A stretch of DNA of 8,268 nucleotides, from contig DDJH01000203.1 in the NCBI GenBank assembly GCA_002338895.1, forward strand, positions 10,221 to 18,488, read 5' to 3'. Below are positions 6,925 through 8,268 of the stretch, piece after piece. This DNA comes from Lentisphaeria bacterium UBA1829. Its GTDB lineage: Bacteria; Verrucomicrobiota; Lentisphaeria; Victivallales; UBA1829. Positions within the stretch are counted from its first letter, which is position 1. Each line of letters starts with the position of its first letter. A program made the translations under genes and the position numbers. The notes under the pieces are model-generated. The model ran no database searches, was not told where the DNA came from, and saw only the letters and a list, made by a program, of their open reading frames with translations.

Positions 6925-7995
6925 ATGAAAATATTGGTGGGACTCAGCGGAGGGGTCGATTCAGCCGTGACCGCCCTTCTGCTGAAACAGGCCGGACACG
7001 AGGTGGCCGGCGCAATCATGACTCTCTGGAACGATCGGAACCCGTGGAAGGGCGGAGACCGCCGGGCATGCTACGGTCCGCGGGAGATCGAAAACGTCGA
7101 AAGCGCCCGGCAGGTGGCGAAAGCGGTCGATATCCCCTTTTACGAGATCAACTGCTCGGAACAATACGAGAAAATCGTTCTGGCGAACTTCCAGGAGGAA
7201 TACAATGCGGGACGCACACCGAATCCGTGCATCCGCTGCAACAGCCGGATCAAGTTCGGCTTCCTGCCCGAAGCGGCGCGGAAGGCCGGTTTTGAATTCG
7301 ACCGGTTCGCCACGGGGCACTATGTGCGCCTCCGGGAACAGGACGGACGGTTTCAGATTCTGCGGGCTCTGGATTCGGGGAAGGATCAGTCGTATTTTCT
7401 CTACCGTCTGACCCAGGAACAGCTTTCGCGGGTTCTTTTTCCCCTCGGGGAGTACCGGAAATCGGAGATCCGCCGGATCGCGGAGGAGAACGGACTGCCG
7501 GTCAGCGACCGTCCGGACAGCCAGGATTTCTATTCCGGCGACTACCGGGAACTGCTTCTCCGCAACGATCAGAAAGGCGAGATCGTGGATGCGGAAACCG
7601 GACGGATTCTGGGCACGCACAACGGATTCTGGAACTACACGATCGGGCAGCGGCGCGGACTCGGAGTTGCGGCGAAACATCCGCTTTATGTGGTCCGGCT
7701 GGATCCGGAGAACAACCGGGTCCTCGTCGGGCCGGAGGCGATGCTGAAAAAGACCGAAATGCGGGTGACGGACCTCAACTGGAGCGGCATTTCCGTCCCG
7801 GATCATCCGTATGACGTCCGGATCAAGGTGCGGTCGATGGGAAATGGAACGGCGGGATCGGTGACGCCGAATCCGGACGGCTCGGCAACGGTGCAGTTCT
7901 ATGAGGAACAGAAATCGCCGACCCCGGGGCAGTCCGCCGTGTTTTATGATGGCGACCTGCTGCTCGGCGGCGGCCTGATCGAGGAGGTCCGATGA
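6925..7995 (+). CDS. mnmA: tRNA-specific 2-thiouridylase MnmA
   Basis: A 356-residue protein, near the family's 360-370. It activates U34 of Lys, Glu and Gln tRNAs with ATP and inserts sulfur to make 2-thiouridine. The PP-loop is SGGVDS at 8-13. Other family blocks are GRTPNPCIRCNSRIKFG (96-112), FATGHYVRL (128-136), KDQSYFLYRLTQEQL (153-167), LFPLGEYRK (171-179), TIGQRRGLG (239-247) and a C-terminal beta-barrel. The first catalytic Cys corresponds to Cys105, with Cys102 forming C-x2-C. The loop that in E. coli reads 'STGICFIG' with Cys199 is here PDSQDFYSGDY (197-207), three residues shorter than the form I recall and without cysteine. The only other cysteines are C49 and C77. I chose ATG 6925 because AAGGAG lies four bases upstream and it gives the standard N-terminus MKILVGLSGG; ATG 6901 would add eight residues. 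Confidence 0.92.
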   Translation: MKILVGLSGGVDSAVTALLLKQAGHEVAGAIMTLWNDRNPWKGGDRRACYGPREIENVESARQVAKAVDIPFYEINCSEQYEKIVLANFQEEYNAGRTPNPCIRCNSRIKFGFLPEAARKAGFEFDRFATGHYVRLREQDGRFQILRALDSGKDQSYFLYRLTQEQLSRVLFPLGEYRKSEIRRIAEENGLPVSDRPDSQDFYSGDYRELLLRNDQKGEIVDAETGRILGTHNGFWNYTIGQRRGLGVAAKHPLYVVRLDPENNRVLVGPEAMLKKTEMRVTDLNWSGISVPDHPYDVRIKVRSMGNGTAGSVTPNPDGSATVQFYEEQKSPTPGQSAVFYDGDLLLGGGLIEEVR

Positions 7996-8268
7996 TGACT
8001 GATACGGAACTCAAAGAGTATCTGGAACTGACGGATCCGAAGGAACTTGCTGAACTGTACGCCAGGGCGTATCAGGAAAAGTTGCGCTGCATCGGGCCGA
8101 ATGTGAGTCTGCGCGGACTGGTGGAGATCAGCAACATCTGCCGGAAGAACTGTTATTACTGCGGCATCCGGGCGGGAAATACGAATCTGAAACGGTACCG
8201 GGTGGGGAAAGAGGAGATTGTCGCTTCGGCGCTGTGGGCGTTCCGCCATCACTACGGGTCGGATGCAG
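7995..8268 (+). CDS. hydE: Radical SAM protein, probable [FeFe]-hydrogenase maturase HydE, N-terminal part
   Basis: The first 91 residues are visible and the gene runs off the window. Cys49-x3-Cys53-x2-Cys56 (ICRKNCYYCGIR) is the radical SAM motif that holds the SAM-binding [4Fe-4S] cluster. The context 'VSLRGLVEISNICRKNC', then 'GIRAGN..LKRYR' and 'EEIVASAL', is the pattern I know from HydE, which takes part in assembling the diiron subcluster of [FeFe] hydrogenase. The related PylB and BioB are alternatives; the missing C-terminus would settle it. GGAGG at 7983-7987 is seven bases before the ATG at 7995, which overlaps the mnmA stop (TGATG). An in-frame ATG at 7992 is three bases upstream but has only four bases of spacing. 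The overlap implies co-translation with mnmA. Confidence 0.8.
   Translation, partial: MTDTELKEYLELTDPKELAELYARAYQEKLRCIGPNVSLRGLVEISNICRKNCYYCGIRAGNTNLKRYRVGKEEIVASALWAFRHHYGSDA

Noticed and set aside
6744..7019. An N-terminal extension of the channel gene by 92 codons
   Set aside because: It would overlap the start of mnmA on the other strand, has no homology that I recognise, and the ATG at 6743 has an excellent Shine-Dalgarno site.

Overview
The window looks like a moderately GC-rich, gene-dense bacterial chromosome fragment with short spacers and several start/stop overlaps. Three things suggest a fermentative, carbohydrate-degrading anaerobe: a probable HydE (maturase of [FeFe] hydrogenase), paired acetyl-esterase-like enzymes with a GH57-type glycosidase, and cysteine-rich cytoplasmic enzymes. 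My best guess is a gut-type member of the Lentisphaerota/PVC group. That rests on overall flavour only, not on a marker gene.

Region 1 (1-5366, + strand) is one apparent operon of five genes for carbohydrate use. In order they are the C-terminal part of a zinc-type (MDR) dehydrogenase, a sugar phosphate isomerase/epimerase-like TIM barrel, a secreted AXE1-type acetyl esterase, a second AXE1-type esterase without a signal peptide, and a GH57-like glycoside hydrolase. The first three genes overlap by 1-4 bases and the next two gaps are 10 and 18 bases, so co-transcription is very likely. A strong intrinsic terminator (5410-5449) closes the unit. A reasonable reading is that acyl groups are removed from a glycan outside and inside the cell, an oligosaccharide is cleaved, and the sugar is oxidised and isomerised. 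The substrate cannot be read from the sequence.

Region 2 (5448-6743, - strand) is a single gene for a YbdG-type mechanosensitive channel of the MscS superfamily. It converges on the operon, and its stop codon sits in the T-tract of the operon's terminator.

Region 3 (6744-6924) is a divergent intergenic region of about 180 bases. Region 4 (6925-8268, + strand) holds mnmA (tRNA 2-thiouridylase), overlapped at its stop codon by the start of a probable hydE that runs off the window. The MnmA is unusual: it has a C-x2-C motif at the first catalytic position but has lost the loop that normally carries the second catalytic cysteine.

I see no mobile element, CRISPR array, tRNA or rRNA. Most of the window is ordinary metabolism. 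The items most worth a second look are the cysteine layout of MnmA and the secreted/cytosolic esterase pair placed next to a divergent GH57 enzyme.
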